DNA of 20,436 nt from Gammaproteobacteria bacterium (GTDB taxonomy: Bacteria; Pseudomonadota; Gammaproteobacteria; HK1): contig JAGRHX010000551.1 of the NCBI GenBank assembly GCA_020444775.1, positions 1 through 20,436 of the forward strand. Reading direction: 5' to 3'. The position numbers were made by a program, and so were the translations under genes. Shown in pieces: positions 8,882 to 20,320 of this stretch; within the stretch, counting starts at the first letter, position 1; every line of letters begins with the position of its first letter. The notes beneath the pieces are model-generated. The model was given only the letters and a program-made list of their open reading frames with translations, did no database searches and was not told where the DNA came from.

Positions 8882-11800
8882 TCCCCGAGGATCTCCTTGA
8901 GCTCGTCATCCAGGGCGGAAGCAACCTCCCCGGCCGACAGCCCGTGCACTTCTGATTCAGTGGTGTCGACCGCCGTGTCTTCGTCCGCCGACCGTTTCGC
9001 GTCTTGCCTGGTCTGGATGAGCGGCAAACCCAGCAGCTCTTCGATGAGGTATGCCGTCAGCGTGCCGATGTCGGGTCGATCCATGACCACGGTCGCCGAC
9101 AGCACCTGTCCCAATTGTCTGGACAGGCCATCGCGGAACTCGATGGCCATGAGCGAATCCATGCCTAGATCAAAGAAGCCCATGTCGTCGGCGATGTCCT
9201 CGACGGGTCTTTCCAGCACCCGCGCCAGCTCCTCCTTGATGACCTGTGTCAGCATCTCGACCCGCGCTTCAGGTGCAGCCTCGGTCAGCTGCGTCACCAG
9301 CGGTGCGGGGCTCGAGGAGCTGTCTGCTTGCGCCGCGTCGGCGACGTCCGTCGAACCAAGCGCCTCCAACAAAGGCCGTGGTCTTTGCGCCTCGGCCAGG
9401 TCCCGGAACGATGACCAGTTCACGTCCGCGACCACGGACACGGCCCGTCCAGCGCCGATGACCTCCTCCATTGCATCGAGCGCCACGTCCGGCTTGAACA
9501 AATTGAAGCCCAACAGTTTCATCTGCCGCGACGTCTCATCGTCGGCAGACATACCGGCTTCTCCCCATGGTCCGAAGTCGATACTACATCCTGCTGCGCC
9601 ATCGAGCTGGCGGCGTGTCATCAGTGCATCCAGGTACATGTTCGCCGCCGCGTAATCCGCCTGTCGGCCGGCTCCAAGCACCGCGGCCACCGAGGACACG
9701 CAAACGAACAAGGAGGGGGCCAATCCGCGCGAGCTGAGCTCGTGCTCCAGCAGCCAGCCTCCCCAGACCTTCGGTCCCATGACCTCGATGAATTGCTGAC
9801 GTGACAGCTGGTCGAAGGGGCCGATGCGAGTCATGCCGGCAGCGTGGAATATGCCGGCGAGCCGCGGCATGCCGGAAGCATCGATGTCATCGAACAGCCG
9901 GGTCACGTCCGCTTCCTGGCTGACATCGGCCCGGATCATCCTGACCTCGCAACCATTCGCCTCCAGCGCCCGGATCTGCTCGTTGGCAGTGGCATCGGGT
10001 GCGCTGCGCCCGCTCAAGACCAGATGGCGCGCGCCACGCTCGACGAGTCGCGCGGCGATCCGCAGCCCGATGGCTCCGGCACCGCCGGTGATCAGATACG
10101 TGCCCGCCGCGTCCACGTTCAGCGGCTTGCCGCCGCCCACATCGGCATCCGCTTCGAGCCGCGCTGCCCATCGCTGTCCCTGGCGTAGCGCGACATGGTC
10201 CTCACCATCATCCGCGCTCAGCGCCTGCATGATCGACTCACCGACGCTCTTCGGATCGTCGACCGACGGCAGATCCAGCATGCCACCCCAGATCTCCGGA
10301 TGGGCCAGGGCGATGGACTTGCCAAGCCCCCACAAGGGCGCATGTGTAGGATCGACACCATCACTGTCGATGACCCGGTGCACTCCTCGGGTAACCAGCC
10401 ACAGCGCGGCCGGCCGTGCAGAACCCAGCAGAGACTGGGCGAGGATGTGAGCGCTCAGCACACCGCGCTCCTGGGCGTCACGCAACTCGGAGAAGCTGTC
10501 AGGTTCGGAACCATCCAGACTCGACAGGTGGATCACCTTCGCAAGCGGCGCCGATGGGTCCGCCTGCGCGGCGCCGATGGCCTCGTGCAGCGCTTCGATA
10601 TCAAGCGTCATGCCCTTGCCCGGGGCCAGGTACACGCACTTGCGGCCACTGCTCTCGAGCCGATCGCGGAGCGCCGCGCCAACACCGCCGCGGTCCGACA
10701 GGATCAGCCATGTCTCCAGCTTGCCAGCATCGACGCTGTTCGGCTGGGCGTCCAGAGGCTTCCAGTTGACTCGATAGAGATACTCGGCCGACCGCGGTCC
10801 GGTCGGCCGAGCCACCGGCGGCGGCGCCTTGACCCAGTGACGCTGACGTTGGAATGGATAGAACGGCAACGTGACCTGACGCAGAGAACTCTGCCAGGGC
10901 GCATCCATCGCAACGAAATCCAACTCGACTCCACCGGTATGCAGCGATCCAGCCGCGCTTAGCATCTGCCGGGTGTCGTCACGGCCACGACGCAGGGTGG
11001 GCACCCAAAGTGGTGACTTGTCCCCACTCCAACAACGTTGACCCATGCCAATCAGCACGGGATGCGGCCCGATCTCCACCATGATGTCGCAACCGAGCTG
11101 CTCGAGGGACCGGATACTGTGCTCGAAGTGGACCGCTTGGCGGATGTGGCTGGTCCAGTAATCAGCGTCGAGCACCCGGTCGTCCTCGATGACCTGCCCG
11201 TCGACATTGCTGAGCAGGCGCTTGGTCGGTGGCCGGAACGTCACACTCGATGCGACCGTCCGGAACTCGTCCAGAATCGGGTCCATCAACGCGCTATGAA
11301 ACGCGTGTGATGTCCGCAGGCGATTGCAGCGCAAGCCTTGCTCTTCGAATCGGCCTATCAGTGCCTCCACCTGCGCCTGCGTGCCGCTGATGACCGTGTC
11401 GGCACCGTTGTAGGCACCGATGCAGACCTCGCTGAACTCGTGAAGCGCGCTCTGGACGACTTCCGAGCTGGCCGACACCGCCGCCATGGCACCGCCGGCC
11501 GGCAGACTCTGCATCAACCGTCCCCGCTCCGTGATGAGCCTCATACCATCTTCCAGGCTGAAGACGCCCGCGGCGTGGGCCGCCGAGTATTCGCCCACGC
11601 TATGACCGAGCACCACATCCGGCTCTACTCCCCAGTCACGCCACAGCGCCAGTAGCGATACTTCCAGCGCGTAGAGGGCTGGCTGCGTGTATTCGGTCCG
11701 ACGCAACCGGTCCGTCTCGCTCTCCTCGAATACGACCTCGCGTAGGTCGGCTGCATCGCTGCGCAACCCTCTGAACAGCTCGACGCAACGGTCGAAGCAT

Positions 11801-14800
11801 GCTCGGAACACCGGCTCGGTATCGTACAGCGCACGGCCCATACCGACGAACTGAGAGCCCTGACCCGTGAACAGGAACACGGTACGGCGTCCACTTCGCA
11901 AGCTGACACGACCGCGCATGACCCCGGATGGCGTCTGAGCGCTTTGCAGTCCCGCAAGCTGGGCCTGCAATTGCTCACGACCGCCGAACACCAACGCGGC
12001 TCGCTCTTCGAAATGATCGCGGCCTGTATTGGCGGCGTGGCAGAGGTCGAGCAGGGACGACTCCACGTCCCGCGCCAGACGTTCAGCGTAGCGGCCTGCC
12101 AGCGCCGACAGGGCTGCTTCGCTACGCGCCGAGATGGTAAGAAGGTGCGCGCACCGACCGGGACGTTCGGGCTCGGCGACGACCGCAGGTTCCGTTGCCG
12201 GCGCCTCTTCCACCACGACATGGGCGTTCGTGCCCACGAAGCCGAACGAGCTCACATCCGCGATTCGTCGCTCCGGACCGGACGGCCAAGGCACGGCGTC
12301 GGCAGCCACCTTCACATTCAGCTGCTCCCAGGGAATGTGCGGATTCGGTGTCTGGAAGTGCAGGCTCTTCGGAATCCGTTCGTGCTGCATGGCCAGGATG
12401 ACCTTGATGACCCCGGCAATGCCCGCGGCCGACTCAGTGTGCCCTATGTTGGTCTTGACCGACCCGACCACGAGCGGCCGCTGCGGATCGCGCCCCTTGG
12501 AGAGCACCGAGTCCGCCGCCTGGACCTCGATGGGGTCGCCGAGCGGGGTTCCAGTACCGTGCGCCTCGAGGTATTGCACCGCCGCCGGCTCGACTCCAGC
12601 GCTGTGCAGGGCGTCCAGAATGACCTGCTCTTGTGACAGACCGTTCGGCACGGTCAGACCACTGCTGCGCCCGTCCTGATTCACGGCCGTCCCACGAATC
12701 AAGGCCAGGATTCGATCGCCGTCGCGTTGCGCGTCGCTGAGACGCTTCAGCACGACGATTCCGCATCCCTCCCCCCTGACATAACCGTTGGCCGCGGCAT
12801 CGAAGGTCTTGCAGCGATCGTCCGGGCTCAACATGTGCGCCTTGGACAGGATCAACGAAACGGTCGGGTTGAGCACCAGGCTGACACCACCGGCCAGCGC
12901 GATGTCACATTCGCCGGCACGCAGGCTGGTACAGGCCTCGTGCAGCGCGACGAGCGAAGAGCTGCATGCGGTATCGATGGCGAGCGCAGGCCCGTGCCAA
13001 CCGAGCGTGAATGCCAGCCGCCCCGCGGCAGCCGAGAGCGCATTGCCCGTGCCAACGTAGGCATCCAGATTGTCCAGCCCCTGGGCTGCCACGCGTTCGA
13101 CGTAATCGGACACGGAAATGCCGACGAACACGCCACCCCGGGCATCTCGCAGACGACGCGGCGGCAGATTCGCGCTCTCCAGGGCCTCCCAGGCCACTTC
13201 CAGCAATATCCGTTGCTGAGGATCGAGGCTTCTGGCCTCCCGCGGCGAGATATCGAAGAAGCTCGCGTCGAAGAGGTCGATACCGCTCAAGAAACCACCC
13301 TGGCGGGTGTTCATCTTTCCCGGGGCGTCGGGGTCTACATCGTAGAAGTCGGTCGCCGACCAGCGCTCGGCGGGGACCTCGGTAATGCAATCGCGACCCT
13401 CGTCGAGCATACGCCAGAACCCTTCCGGCCCGTCGCCACCCGGGTATCGGCAACTCAGGCCCACCACCGCGAGCGGGTCGCTCACCCGCGACTGCAGACG
13501 GTTCAACTCGGCTCGCAAGGCCAGAATCGCGGCCAGGGTCTTGCGATTACGCACATCCTCGCTGCTCTCATCAGCATCAGCGGTCCAGTCATCCGTGCCC
13601 AGGACCTCTTCGACCAGTTGCTCTGTAGCCTCCGCCAGTTCGGACATGCCAAAGCGGCGCGCCGCTGCGGTCGCCGCGGCGGCGTCCGCCACCTGCAATG
13701 CGGGCTGGATGGGTTGCGCATCACCCGCTGGGAACAGGGCAGTGGCCAGGTAGGCGGACATCTTCCGAACCGTTGGGTGGTTGAAGACCACCGCGGCCGG
13801 CAGGTCGAGCGAGCCGTCGAGCCCCGATTCGAGGGCGTCCCGCAGCTGCACCGCCATGATGGAGTTCATACCCATGTCGAAGAAGCCGGCCTCTGGATCG
13901 ATCTTCTCCGCCGGCAACCCCAGCACCGCGCCAATCTGCTCGCTGATATGCGTCTGCAGCGCCGCACGGCGCGCGGCCGGGCCGAGCCCGGCCAGTCGAC
14001 CAACGAGCGCGCCGACCTTTTTCGAAGCGCCGACGCGGACCGGGGCGCCTGCTCGAGCACCCCCTGCCTGGTCCAACGACAGCAGTGGCTGCAGCAGCTT
14101 GAGCAGGACCGGTGGTAGACGACCGGTCCGCGCAAGCTCGCTCCAACGCGACAGGTTCATGGGCTGGACGCACACCTGGGCCGCCTCTCCGAAGACGATC
14201 CTGTCGAACGCCCGCATCGCGGTACGCGGCTGCATCAAGCGCGTACCCATCTCCTCCCAGCTTCCGGCCTCCATGCGGGTAGCCATCCCGGCTTCAGCCC
14301 AGGGGCCCCAGTTGATGCTGACACCGGGAAGTCCTCGACTCCGTCGGTGCTGGGCCAGACTGTCCAGGTAGGCGTTGGCGGCGCTGTAGTTCGAATGCCC
14401 ACGCAATCCCAGCAACGAGGAGCCCGAGCTGAACAACACGAAGAAATCGAGCTCGATGGCCTTCTCGGCGGTCAGACGATGCAGATTCCAGGCGCCCCAC
14501 ACCTTGGGCGCCAACACCCTGGCCAACGCCTCCAAGGTCTGCTCCGCGCTGGGCGCTCCCTCGAGCACGCCGGCGGCGTGAATGATGCCACGCAGCGGGC
14601 AACCATCCGCCAGCGCATCGATCCGCTCCAGCAACAGCTCGGCTTGCGCTGGAATCGCGACGTCCGCCTTCACCACCTCGACGCGACACCCGGCGTCCGC
14701 AAGCTCCTGAATCGTCGCGAGCACGGCGTCGTTGGCACCAGAACGACTGGTCAGGACGATCTGCTTCGCGCCGCACTCGCACAGGTGTCGGGTCAATGCC

Positions 14801-17800
14801 AGACCCAATGACCCTGTACCTCCAGTGATCAAATAGGTGGCGTTGGCCTCGAGTCGTTCAGGCGTGGCACGCGGCACCGTGTAGTGCTGCAGACGCGCGA
14901 CCAGGCGTTGTCCACCCCGCAGGGCAATCTGGTTCTCGCCATCGTCGCGCACCAGGGCATCGGCCAGCATGGCGGCGCGATCCGATACCTCGGCAAGCAA
15001 CGGCAAATCGATCATGCCGCCATAGCGGTCCGGGTGTTCGGCGCCGAACGTCCGACCGAATCCCCACAAGGTCGAGTGTGTGGGATCGACCGATTCGCCC
15101 TCCAGCACCGCGTGCGCACCGTGGGTCACGAGCCACAGCCGCGCCGAGACACGCGCCGAGATCAGCGCCCGCGCGGCCAGCAAGGCACTATTCACACCGG
15201 TTGTCTGCGCACGGTGAACGGCCTCGCCGTCAGCATCCGCCGCCGTCACCGGGCCGGCGAGCAGCACGAGGTGGTCGATGGGCCCTGACTGGCGGGCCTT
15301 CTGAAGCATCGCCTCGAAACCCTCCACCGCGACCTCGTCTCCAGCCAGCGTCACGATGGTCACAGGTCCTTGTTCGCGGCCACGCAACGCCGCACCCACC
15401 TCATCACCGAGACTGGCATCCTGCGCGAGGACGAGCCAGCTCTGCCTCGGCTGCTCTACGCCGGCCTCGACCGACTCCCACTGCACCTGATAGAGACTGT
15501 CACCCAACCCGGCCAAGGCCTCCCCGCCCATCGGGCCCGCCCAGTAGGACTCGTGCTGGAAGGGATAGGCGGGTAGCGCCAGGCGGTGGGGCTGATGCGC
15601 GACCGTACGCATCCCGGCGAAATCCAGACTGACGCCGTTGGCGTGCAACTGTGCGGCGCTGGAGAGCATCTGCGAACGGGCTGCGCGGTCCTTGGCAAGC
15701 GAGCTGGCCCACAACACCTTGTGCTCCGGACGCCAGCACATCCGGGCCAGCCACATCAGCTCCGCTTGTGGCCCCAGCTCCAGCACAACGTCGCAAGCAA
15801 CGGTCTCGAACAGCGTGCGCACCGCCTGTGCAAAGCGAACCGGCTGGCGTGTCTGGGCTCGCCAATATGCGGCATCCGGAATCTCACTGGCGCCCAGCAC
15901 CGCGCCGGTCATGGCGCTGACCAACGTTCTCGAAGGCGCCGCGTAGTCGATGCGCCGTGCAAAGGCTTCGAAATCGTCCAGGATGGGATCGACGAACATG
16001 CTGTGGGCGGCGTTGGTTGCCGGCAACCGCGCACAGTACAAGCCCTGCTCGTCGAACGACTGTTGGAGCGAATCCAAGCGCGCGGTCGTGCCGCTGACCA
16101 CGGTATTGAGACCGTTGTACGCCGATACACAGGCGCCCTCGTCTCCGACCAACGCCGCTTCCACCCGGTCCGCCGGCGCCGTAACCGACAGCATGCCGCC
16201 ACCGGGCGGCAGGCTCTCCATGAGTCGGCCGCGCTCGATGACCAGCCTCAAGCCATCCTCCAGCCCGAAGACACCGGCCACGCAAGCAGCGGCGTACTCG
16301 CCGGCACTGTGGCCGAGAACCGCGTCGGGGACTACACCCCAGCTGCGCCATAGCGCCGCCAAAGAGACCTGCAGCGTGTACAAGGCCGGGCGGATATGCC
16401 GCGTCTGCGCCGGCTCCGGGTTGCTGCGCGGATCGAACATCAGCGCTTTGAGCGCCCCGGGATCACCGTGTTCACCGTAAACCTCGGCACAGCGGTCCAC
16501 GCATGCGCGGAACACCGGCTCACTCTCGTAGAGCTCGCGGCCCATACCCGCGTATTGCAGCCCTTCACCCGGAAACAGAAAGGCGACCCGCCTGCCGCTG
16601 TTTCGATTCACCACCCCCAGCGTGGCGCCCGCCGCTGCACGGCGTTGGGCCAGGGCGTCCAGCTGCTGGTGCAGCGCCTCCCGTCCTTCGCTGACCAGGA
16701 CCGCGCGATGTTCGAAATGTTCGCGACCGGTGTTGGCCGTATGGCAGATTTCCGGGAGTGACGTTGCCGGGTGCGCACGCAGCCAGGCCCGGTAGCGGCC
16801 CACGAGGTCCTGCAGGGCATTCTCGGTGCGCGCCGAGATCGCCAACAGCCACGGACCGGGACCCGATGGGTCGACCGACGTCTGAGCGGGCCGGGGCGGT
16901 GCCTCTTCGATCACCACATGAGCGTTCGAACCTGCGAATCCGAAAGAGCTCACACCGGCGATACGTGTATGGGCGTCCGCCGTCCATGCCCGCGGCTCGT
17001 TCACGACCTCGACGTTCAGGGAATCCCAAGGGATGCGTGGATTCGGGGAGCGAAAATGCAGGCTAGGCGGGATCCGCTCGTGCTGAAGCGCCAGGATCAC
17101 CTTGATGAGTCCGGCGATGCCGGCGGCGGCTTCCAGATGGCCAAGGTTGGTCTTCACCGAGCCGATGAGTAGCGGTGAATCCTGCTCTCGTCCGGCGCTG
17201 AGGATTGCGTCGGCGGCCTGCACCTCTATGGGGTCGCCCAAGACCGTCCCCGTGCCATGGCACTCCAGGTACTGAACGTCAGCCGGCGCAACGCCGCCCG
17301 CCGCCAGCGCATCGCTGATCACACGCGTCTGCGAAGGACCGTTCGGAGCAGTCAGACCACTGCTGCGTCCATCCTGATTGATGGCGCTGCCACGGATGAC
17401 CGCCAGGATGCGATCACCGTCACGCTGCGCATCGTGGAGCCGCTTGAGCACGACGATTCCACAACCTTCGCTGCGCACGTATCCATCCGCCGCCGCGTCG
17501 AAGGTCTTGCATCTGCCGTCCGGGGCCAACAGTCTCGCGTTGCAGAACGCCGAGGTGATCTCCGGGCGCAACACCGCGTTGACCCCGCCCGCCAGAGCGG
17601 CTTCGCATTCGCCCAGACGCAAGCTCTGCACCGCCTGGTGCACGGCCACCAGCGACGAGCTGCAGGCCGTGTCGACCGACACGCAAGGTCCCTGCAGACC
17701 GAGGACGAAAGAGAGACGACCAACCGCCGCGCTCGGCGCATTGCCGGTGGCCATGAAAGCGTCTGTGAACCGGTCGCCCTGATCAGCGAGAACCTGCTGG

Positions 17801-20262
17801 TAGTCACCGGTCGAGATACCCACGAAGACTCCGACCGGCCGGCCGGAAATCGCTCTAGGGGCAATCCCAGCGTCCTCCAAGGCCAGCCAGGAAACCTCCA
17901 GCAGATGGCGATGCTGGGGGTCCATGCTGACCGCCTCACGCGGCGACAGGTCGAAAAAGGCCGCATCGAATCCGTCGATCTCGTCGATGAAGCCGCCGAA
18001 TCGGCTGTACATCTTGCCGGGGATACCCGGCTCCTCGTCGAAATGCGCGGAGATGTCCCAACGCTCATCAGGCACTTCGCGGATTGCATCGATTCCCTGG
18101 TCGAGCACCTGCCAGAAGGCCTCGGCATCCGCCGCACCCGGAAATCGACAAGCCAGACCAACCACCGCCACGGGCTCGTTCAACGCCTGCTCTGGTCGTG
18201 CCGGGCCTGCCGGTTGTTCCTCGCGACCGAACAGGGAGTCCTCGACGTAGCGTGCGACGGCCTCGATGTTGGGCTGGTCGAACAGCAGCGTGGTAGGCAG
18301 GTCCACCGCGCCTTCGAGCTGATCGTGCAACCGATTCACCAGCTCCACGGCGGCCATGGAATCGATACCCAGTCGCTCGAAACCCGTTTGCGGGTCGGGT
18401 GCGTTGCGAAGCTCCAAGGCGTGCGCGATCTCCGTCTGGAGATGGCTCACCAGGGCCAACCGTCGTGCGGAAGGGTTCGAGGCGCGAAGGCGCTCGAGCA
18501 TGCTCTTGTCGTCCGGCGCAGCCGCCACCTGTTGTTCGTCGCCGCCAGCGGGTCGCCATTCGGCCAGCAAGGGCAACTCGCCGGACAGATGCTGTTGGCG
18601 GCACGCCCTGCGCATGACCTTGCCGCTCGACGTTCTTGGGATCCGATTGGGTTGCACCAGCCCGACCCAGTGAGCATCGACACCGAAATGCTCACCTACG
18701 GCGCGGCGTACCGCCTCGAAAACCTCATCGGCGTCGACGCGATTCCGCTCCGTTCGCTTGACCTCCAGGGCCAAAGCAAGCACTTCGCGTCCATCGACGT
18801 CCACGGAAAAGGCGGCACCGGTGTTGGCCTGCAACGCATCATGGCTTTGCTGCGCAATCAGCTCGATGTCTTGCGGATACAGATTCCGGCCGCGAATGAT
18901 GAGCATGTCCTTGAGACGGCCCGTGACGAACAGCTCGCCGTCATGCAGGAAGCCCAGATCGCCGGTTCGCAGGTACGGCCCCTCGTTGGAGTCCGAGATT
19001 CGCGCATGGAAGGTCGCTTCGGTCAGGTCCGGACGTTGCCAGTAGCCCTGAGCAACGCTGTCGCCCGCAACCCAGATTTCACCAATCCGGTTGTCCGGGC
19101 AACGCACGAGGGTGTCCGGATCCACGATCGCCACATCGAGACCGCCACCGACCAGGCCGGACCCCACCAACCTGGTCGCCGACGTCGCATCCGATGCACA
19201 GGGCACGACCTGGTTCTGCTCGAGCGCCTCCTGCTCGAAACTCGCAATCAAGGGCAGGCGGTCAAGACGACTCGCGGTCACGCACAGGGTCGTCTCCGCC
19301 ATGCCATACGAGGGCAGATGGGTGCGGCGACGGAATCCGTAGGGCTCGTATACCTCACTGAAGCGGTCCAGCACATCGGCTCTGATCGGCTCGGCACCAT
19401 TCCAAGCACCCTCCCATGAGCTCAAATCCAGCCCCTCGCGCTGCGCCGGCGTAGTGCCGGTGACACACAGGTCGAAGGCGAAATTGGGTGCCGTAACTCC
19501 GGTGCCGCGGTACTTGCTGATGGCCTGCAGCCAGCGTATTGGATTCCTCAAGAAGGCGGCGGGAGACATGATGACGGCTAGTGCGCCGCTGTAGACGGGC
19601 TCGACTAGGCTTCCGACCAGACCCATATCGTGGAAGAAGGGCTGCCAGCTCACATGCACGCTGGATGAGTCGTACCGGCAAATGCTCAACAGATACTCAG
19701 CCTGGTGGAGCAGGTTGCCGTGCGTGACCATGACGCCCTTGGGCTCCCCGGTCGACCCGGAGGTGTATTGAAGATAGGCGAGCGTGTCTGGGGCACACCT
19801 CGGCTCCTGCCAGCCGTCGGCACGAGCCTCTCCCAGGTCGGCAACGTCATCGGTGGCGAGAAGCGCCAGCTGGCGGTCGGCGAGGAGCCGATCGAGCAAC
19901 GCCCGATCCGATTGGACACACAGCGCAGCGCCCGGCCTGCAGTCATCCATGATGGCTGTAAGCCGCGGGTCGGCCCGGCGCGGATGGGGAGGGTACGCGG
20001 GGACCGCCACGCTGCCCGCGTATAGACAGCCGAGGAAGCCAATGACGAAGTCCAGGCCTGGTGGGTAGAGCAGCAGCACTCGTTCCCCGACCAATTCGCG
20101 GCTCTGCAGCCAGGCCGCGACCGACCTGGCCTGATAGTCCATCTCGGCATAGGTCAAACGGCGAACCTCCCGCTCACCGTCCGCAAGAAAGATGAAGGCT
20201 GGGTGATCACCCTGATGCTCGGCTCGCCAACGCGGCACCGAGATAAAGCTGGGCCAGGTCAT
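8878..20262 (-). CDS. Hybrid FAAL-loading type I polyketide synthase, two extension modules (FAAL-ACP-KS-AT-KR-ACP-KS-AT-KR-ACP)
   Basis: A 3794-residue cytoplasmic megasynthase that activates a fatty acid and extends it twice. Domains by residue: FAAL 1-575, ACP1 (Ser635), KS1 695-1120 (Cys867, His1002), AT1 (Ser1319), KR1 (Tyr1959), ACP2 (Ser2134), KS2 2261-2690 (Cys2433), AT2 (Ser2888), KR2 (Tyr3537), ACP3 (Ser3703). There is no DH, ER or TE, so both extensions should keep a beta-hydroxyl. The frame is open up to an ATG at 20364, but the 34 extra residues do not look FAAL-like and lie partly upstream of a likely promoter. FAALs usually begin just before the RWRAEHQ-type segment, which fits ATG 20262; GTG 20268 is an alternative. 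The C-terminus ([14 protein letters not shown]...) resembles a docking helix. The stop overlaps the next gene by 4 bp, so the two proteins should act in sequence. Domain identities are read directly; the substrate chain length is unknown. Confidence 0.96.
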   Translation of the reverse strand: MTWPSFISVPRWRAEHQGDHPAFIFLADGEREVRRLTYAEMDYQARSVAAWLQSRELVGERVLLLYPPGLDFVIGFLGCLYAGSVAVPAYPPHPRRADPRLTAIMDDCRPGAALCVQSDRALLDRLLADRQLALLATDDVADLGEARADGWQEPRCAPDTLAYLQYTSGSTGEPKGVMVTHGNLLHQAEYLLSICRYDSSSVHVSWQPFFHDMGLVGSLVEPVYSGALAVIMSPAAFLRNPIRWLQAISKYRGTGVTAPNFAFDLCVTGTTPAQREGLDLSSWEGAWNGAEPIRADVLDRFSEVYEPYGFRRRTHLPSYGMAETTLCVTASRLDRLPLIASFEQEALEQNQVVPCASDATSATRLVGSGLVGGGLDVAIVDPDTLVRCPDNRIGEIWVAGDSVAQGYWQRPDLTEATFHARISDSNEGPYLRTGDLGFLHDGELFVTGRLKDMLIIRGRNLYPQDIELIAQQSHDALQANTGAAFSVDVDGREVLALALEVKRTERNRVDADEVFEAVRRAVGEHFGVDAHWVGLVQPNRIPRTSSGKVMRRACRQQHLSGELPLLAEWRPAGGDEQQVAAAPDDKSMLERLRASNPSARRLALVSHLQTEIAHALELRNAPDPQTGFERLGIDSMAAVELVNRLHDQLEGAVDLPTTLLFDQPNIEAVARYVEDSLFGREEQPAGPARPEQALNEPVAVVGLACRFPGAADAEAFWQVLDQGIDAIREVPDERWDISAHFDEEPGIPGKMYSRFGGFIDEIDGFDAAFFDLSPREAVSMDPQHRHLLEVSWLALEDAGIAPRAISGRPVGVFVGISTGDYQQVLADQGDRFTDAFMATGNAPSAAVGRLSFVLGLQGPCVSVDTACSSSLVAVHQAVQSLRLGECEAALAGGVNAVLRPEITSAFCNARLLAPDGRCKTFDAAADGYVRSEGCGIVVLKRLHDAQRDGDRILAVIRGSAINQDGRSSGLTAPNGPSQTRVISDALAAGGVAPADVQYLECHGTGTVLGDPIEVQAADAILSAGREQDSPLLIGSVKTNLGHLEAAAGIAGLIKVILALQHERIPPSLHFRSPNPRIPWDSLNVEVVNEPRAWTADAHTRIAGVSSFGFAGSNAHVVIEEAPPRPAQTSVDPSGPGPWLLAISARTENALQDLVGRYRAWLRAHPATSLPEICHTANTGREHFEHRAVLVSEGREALHQQLDALAQRRAAAGATLGVVNRNSGRRVAFLFPGEGLQYAGMGRELYESEPVFRACVDRCAEVYGEHGDPGALKALMFDPRSNPEPAQTRHIRPALYTLQVSLAALWRSWGVVPDAVLGHSAGEYAAACVAGVFGLEDGLRLVIERGRLMESLPPGGGMLSVTAPADRVEAALVGDEGACVSAYNGLNTVVSGTTARLDSLQQSFDEQGLYCARLPATNAAHSMFVDPILDDFEAFARRIDYAAPSRTLVSAMTGAVLGASEIPDAAYWRAQTRQPVRFAQAVRTLFETVACDVVLELGPQAELMWLARMCWRPEHKVLWASSLAKDRAARSQMLSSAAQLHANGVSLDFAGMRTVAHQPHRLALPAYPFQHESYWAGPMGGEALAGLGDSLYQVQWESVEAGVEQPRQSWLVLAQDASLGDEVGAALRGREQGPVTIVTLAGDEVAVEGFEAMLQKARQSGPIDHLVLLAGPVTAADADGEAVHRAQTTGVNSALLAARALISARVSARLWLVTHGAHAVLEGESVDPTHSTLWGFGRTFGAEHPDRYGGMIDLPLLAEVSDRAAMLADALVRDDGENQIALRGGQRLVARLQHYTVPRATPERLEANATYLITGGTGSLGLALTRHLCECGAKQIVLTSRSGANDAVLATIQELADAGCRVEVVKADVAIPAQAELLLERIDALADGCPLRGIIHAAGVLEGAPSAEQTLEALARVLAPKVWGAWNLHRLTAEKAIELDFFVLFSSGSSLLGLRGHSNYSAANAYLDSLAQHRRSRGLPGVSINWGPWAEAGMATRMEAGSWEEMGTRLMQPRTAMRAFDRIVFGEAAQVCVQPMNLSRWSELARTGRLPPVLLKLLQPLLSLDQAGGARAGAPVRVGASKKVGALVGRLAGLGPAARRAALQTHISEQIGAVLGLPAEKIDPEAGFFDMGMNSIMAVQLRDALESGLDGSLDLPAAVVFNHPTVRKMSAYLATALFPAGDAQPIQPALQVADAAAATAAARRFGMSELAEATEQLVEEVLGTDDWTADADESSEDVRNRKTLAAILALRAELNRLQSRVSDPLAVVGLSCRYPGGDGPEGFWRMLDEGRDCITEVPAERWSATDFYDVDPDAPGKMNTRQGGFLSGIDLFDASFFDISPREARSLDPQQRILLEVAWEALESANLPPRRLRDARGGVFVGISVSDYVERVAAQGLDNLDAYVGTGNALSAAAGRLAFTLGWHGPALAIDTACSSSLVALHEACTSLRAGECDIALAGGVSLVLNPTVSLILSKAHMLSPDDRCKTFDAAANGYVRGEGCGIVVLKRLSDAQRDGDRILALIRGTAVNQDGRSSGLTVPNGLSQEQVILDALHSAGVEPAAVQYLEAHGTGTPLGDPIEVQAADSVLSKGRDPQRPLVVGSVKTNIGHTESAAGIAGVIKVILAMQHERIPKSLHFQTPNPHIPWEQLNVKVAADAVPWPSGPERRIADVSSFGFVGTNAHVVVEEAPATEPAVVAEPERPGRCAHLLTISARSEAALSALAGRYAERLARDVESSLLDLCHAANTGRDHFEERAALVFGGREQLQAQLAGLQSAQTPSGVMRGRVSLRSGRRTVFLFTGQGSQFVGMGRALYDTEPVFRACFDRCVELFRGLRSDAADLREVVFEESETDRLRRTEYTQPALYALEVSLLALWRDWGVEPDVVLGHSVGEYSAAHAAGVFSLEDGMRLITERGRLMQSLPAGGAMAAVSASSEVVQSALHEFSEVCIGAYNGADTVISGTQAQVEALIGRFEEQGLRCNRLRTSHAFHSALMDPILDEFRTVASSVTFRPPTKRLLSNVDGQVIEDDRVLDADYWTSHIRQAVHFEHSIRSLEQLGCDIMVEIGPHPVLIGMGQRCWSGDKSPLWVPTLRRGRDDTRQMLSAAGSLHTGGVELDFVAMDAPWQSSLRQVTLPFYPFQRQRHWVKAPPPVARPTGPRSAEYLYRVNWKPLDAQPNSVDAGKLETWLILSDRGGVGAALRDRLESSGRKCVYLAPGKGMTLDIEALHEAIGAAQADPSAPLAKVIHLSSLDGSEPDSFSELRDAQERGVLSAHILAQSLLGSARPAALWLVTRGVHRVIDSDGVDPTHAPLWGLGKSIALAHPEIWGGMLDLPSVDDPKSVGESIMQALSADDGEDHVALRQGQRWAARLEADADVGGGKPLNVDAAGTYLITGGAGAIGLRIAARLVERGARHLVLSGRSAPDATANEQIRALEANGCEVRMIRADVSQEADVTRLFDDIDASGMPRLAGIFHAAGMTRIGPFDQLSRQQFIEVMGPKVWGGWLLEHELSSRGLAPSLFVCVSSVAAVLGAGRQADYAAANMYLDALMTRRQLDGAAGCSIDFGPWGEAGMSADDETSRQMKLLGFNLFKPDVALDAMEEVIGAGRAVSVVADVNWSSFRDLAEAQRPRPLLEALGSTDVADAAQADSSSSPAPLVTQLTEAAPEARVEMLTQVIKEELARVLERPVEDIADDMGFFDLGMDSLMAIEFRDGLSRQLGQVLSATVVMDRPDIGTLTAYLIEELLGLPLIQTRQDAKRSADEDTAVDTTESEVHGLSAGEVASALDDELKEILGE
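8881..13482 (-). other. PKS module 2: KS2-AT2-KR2-ACP3 with C-terminal docking-like helix
   Basis: KS2 has DTACSSS (Cys2433), EAHGTGT and [10 protein letters not shown]2 has GQGSQ, GHSVGE (Ser2888) and HAFH, the standard malonyl-CoA pattern. KR2 has [14 protein letters not shown] and Tyr3537 in YAAAN, so it should be active. ACP3 has GMDSLM with Ser3703. After the ACP comes a Ser/Thr/Asp/Glu-rich linker and a terminal amphipathic acidic helix that looks like a C-terminal docking element for the KS of the next protein. Confidence 0.93.
8893..8898 (-). promoter_or_regulatory. Ribosome binding site of the second megasynthase gene
   Basis: AAGGAG lies 11 nt upstream of ATG 8881, inside the last codons of gene 1. 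With the ATGA stop/start overlap it supports translational coupling of the two genes. Confidence 0.55.
13480..13690 (-). other. Linker between modules 1 and 2 resembling fused docking elements
   Basis: Between ACP2 and KS2 the protein carries an acidic helix ([16 protein letters not shown]), an acidic spacer ([13 protein letters not shown]), then a basic/leucine coiled coil ([18 protein letters not shown]) that leads into KS2. The first part looks like the C-terminal tail of this same protein and the second like the N-terminus of gene 2, which are the elements normally found on separate PKS subunits. Confidence 0.5.
13710..18180 (-). other. PKS module 1: KS1-AT1-KR1-ACP2
   Basis: KS1 has DTACSSS (Cys867), ECHGTGT (His1002; Cys replaces the usual Ala before His) and [10 protein letters not shown]1 has GHSAGE (Ser1319), but GEGLQ where GQGxQ is usual and NAAH at the substrate-specificity position. 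KR1 has the NADP(H) motif GGTGSLG, an intact catalytic Tyr1959 (YSAAN) and PKVWGAW lysine. ACP2 is GMNSIM with Ser2134 and Asn in place of the usual Asp. There is no DH, so the predicted outcome is a beta-hydroxyacyl chain. Confidence 0.92.
15691..15850 (-). repeat. Intragenic duplicated segment, copy in AT1
   Basis: Aligns without gaps to 6263-6422 in the AT3 region of the next gene. By hand count 132 of 160 bases match (about 82%). It encodes the segment following the AT catalytic core ([15 protein letters not shown] ... MCWRP). The AT2 counterpart differs clearly, so the pair points to module duplication or gene conversion. Confidence 0.6.
18238..18465 (-). other. Domain: acyl carrier protein 1 (loading ACP)
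   Basis: [11 protein letters not shown] with phosphopantetheine attachment Ser635, directly after the FAAL and before KS1. It should receive the fatty acyl group from the FAAL. Confidence 0.93.
18538..20262 (-). other. Domain: fatty acyl-AMP ligase (FAAL) starter-unit activation
   Basis: Residues 1-575 of gene 1. Seen: the AMP-binding P-loop [11 protein letters not shown] (from residue 166), [44 protein letters not shown] and the terminal SSGK with Lys548. The NLYPQDIE form and the direct fusion to an ACP are typical of FAALs that pass a free fatty acid as its acyl-adenylate to an ACP instead of CoA. Chain length cannot be read from the sequence. Confidence 0.93.
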
Positions 20263-20267
20263 GGGCA

Positions 20268-20280
20268 CTCTTGTTTCCCC
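20268..20280 (-). promoter_or_regulatory. Candidate ribosome binding region of the FAAL-PKS gene
   Basis: On the minus strand GGGGA (20280-20276) lies 7 nt before GTG 20268 and 13 nt before ATG 20262. AAGAG (20272-20268) lies 5 nt before ATG 20262. The region supports a start at 20262 or 20268, not at 20364, but does not decide between the two. Confidence 0.4.
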
Positions 20281-20320
20281 GCCAGGTGTGTTGTCGTCGT
20301 CACAATTGTCACCGCGAGTT

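Noticed and set aside
13856..13870. ACP2 has GMNSIM, with Asn in place of Asp before the attachment Ser
   Set aside because: It was considered as an inactive carrier protein, but the Ser itself and surrounding helix are intact and Asn at this position is a mild change, so I treat ACP2 as functional.
12727..14118. Plus-strand open frame of 463 codons opposite ACP2/KS2
   Set aside because: It is antisense to catalytic KS2 sequence and its translation shows no family motif. It is a shadow of the GC-rich minus-strand gene.
17257..19419. Plus-strand open frame of 720 codons opposite FAAL/KS1/AT1
   Set aside because: It lies fully antisense to well-supported FAAL-ACP-KS coding sequence, has a low-complexity Arg/His/Gln-rich translation with no recognisable domain, and is expected by chance in GC-rich codon-biased DNA.
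20300..20313. Short palindrome ACAATTGT with GTCAC on both sides, upstream of gene 1
   Set aside because: It was considered as an operator, but the flanking GTCAC copies are direct rather than inverted and the perfect part is only 8 bp, so I do not call a regulator site.
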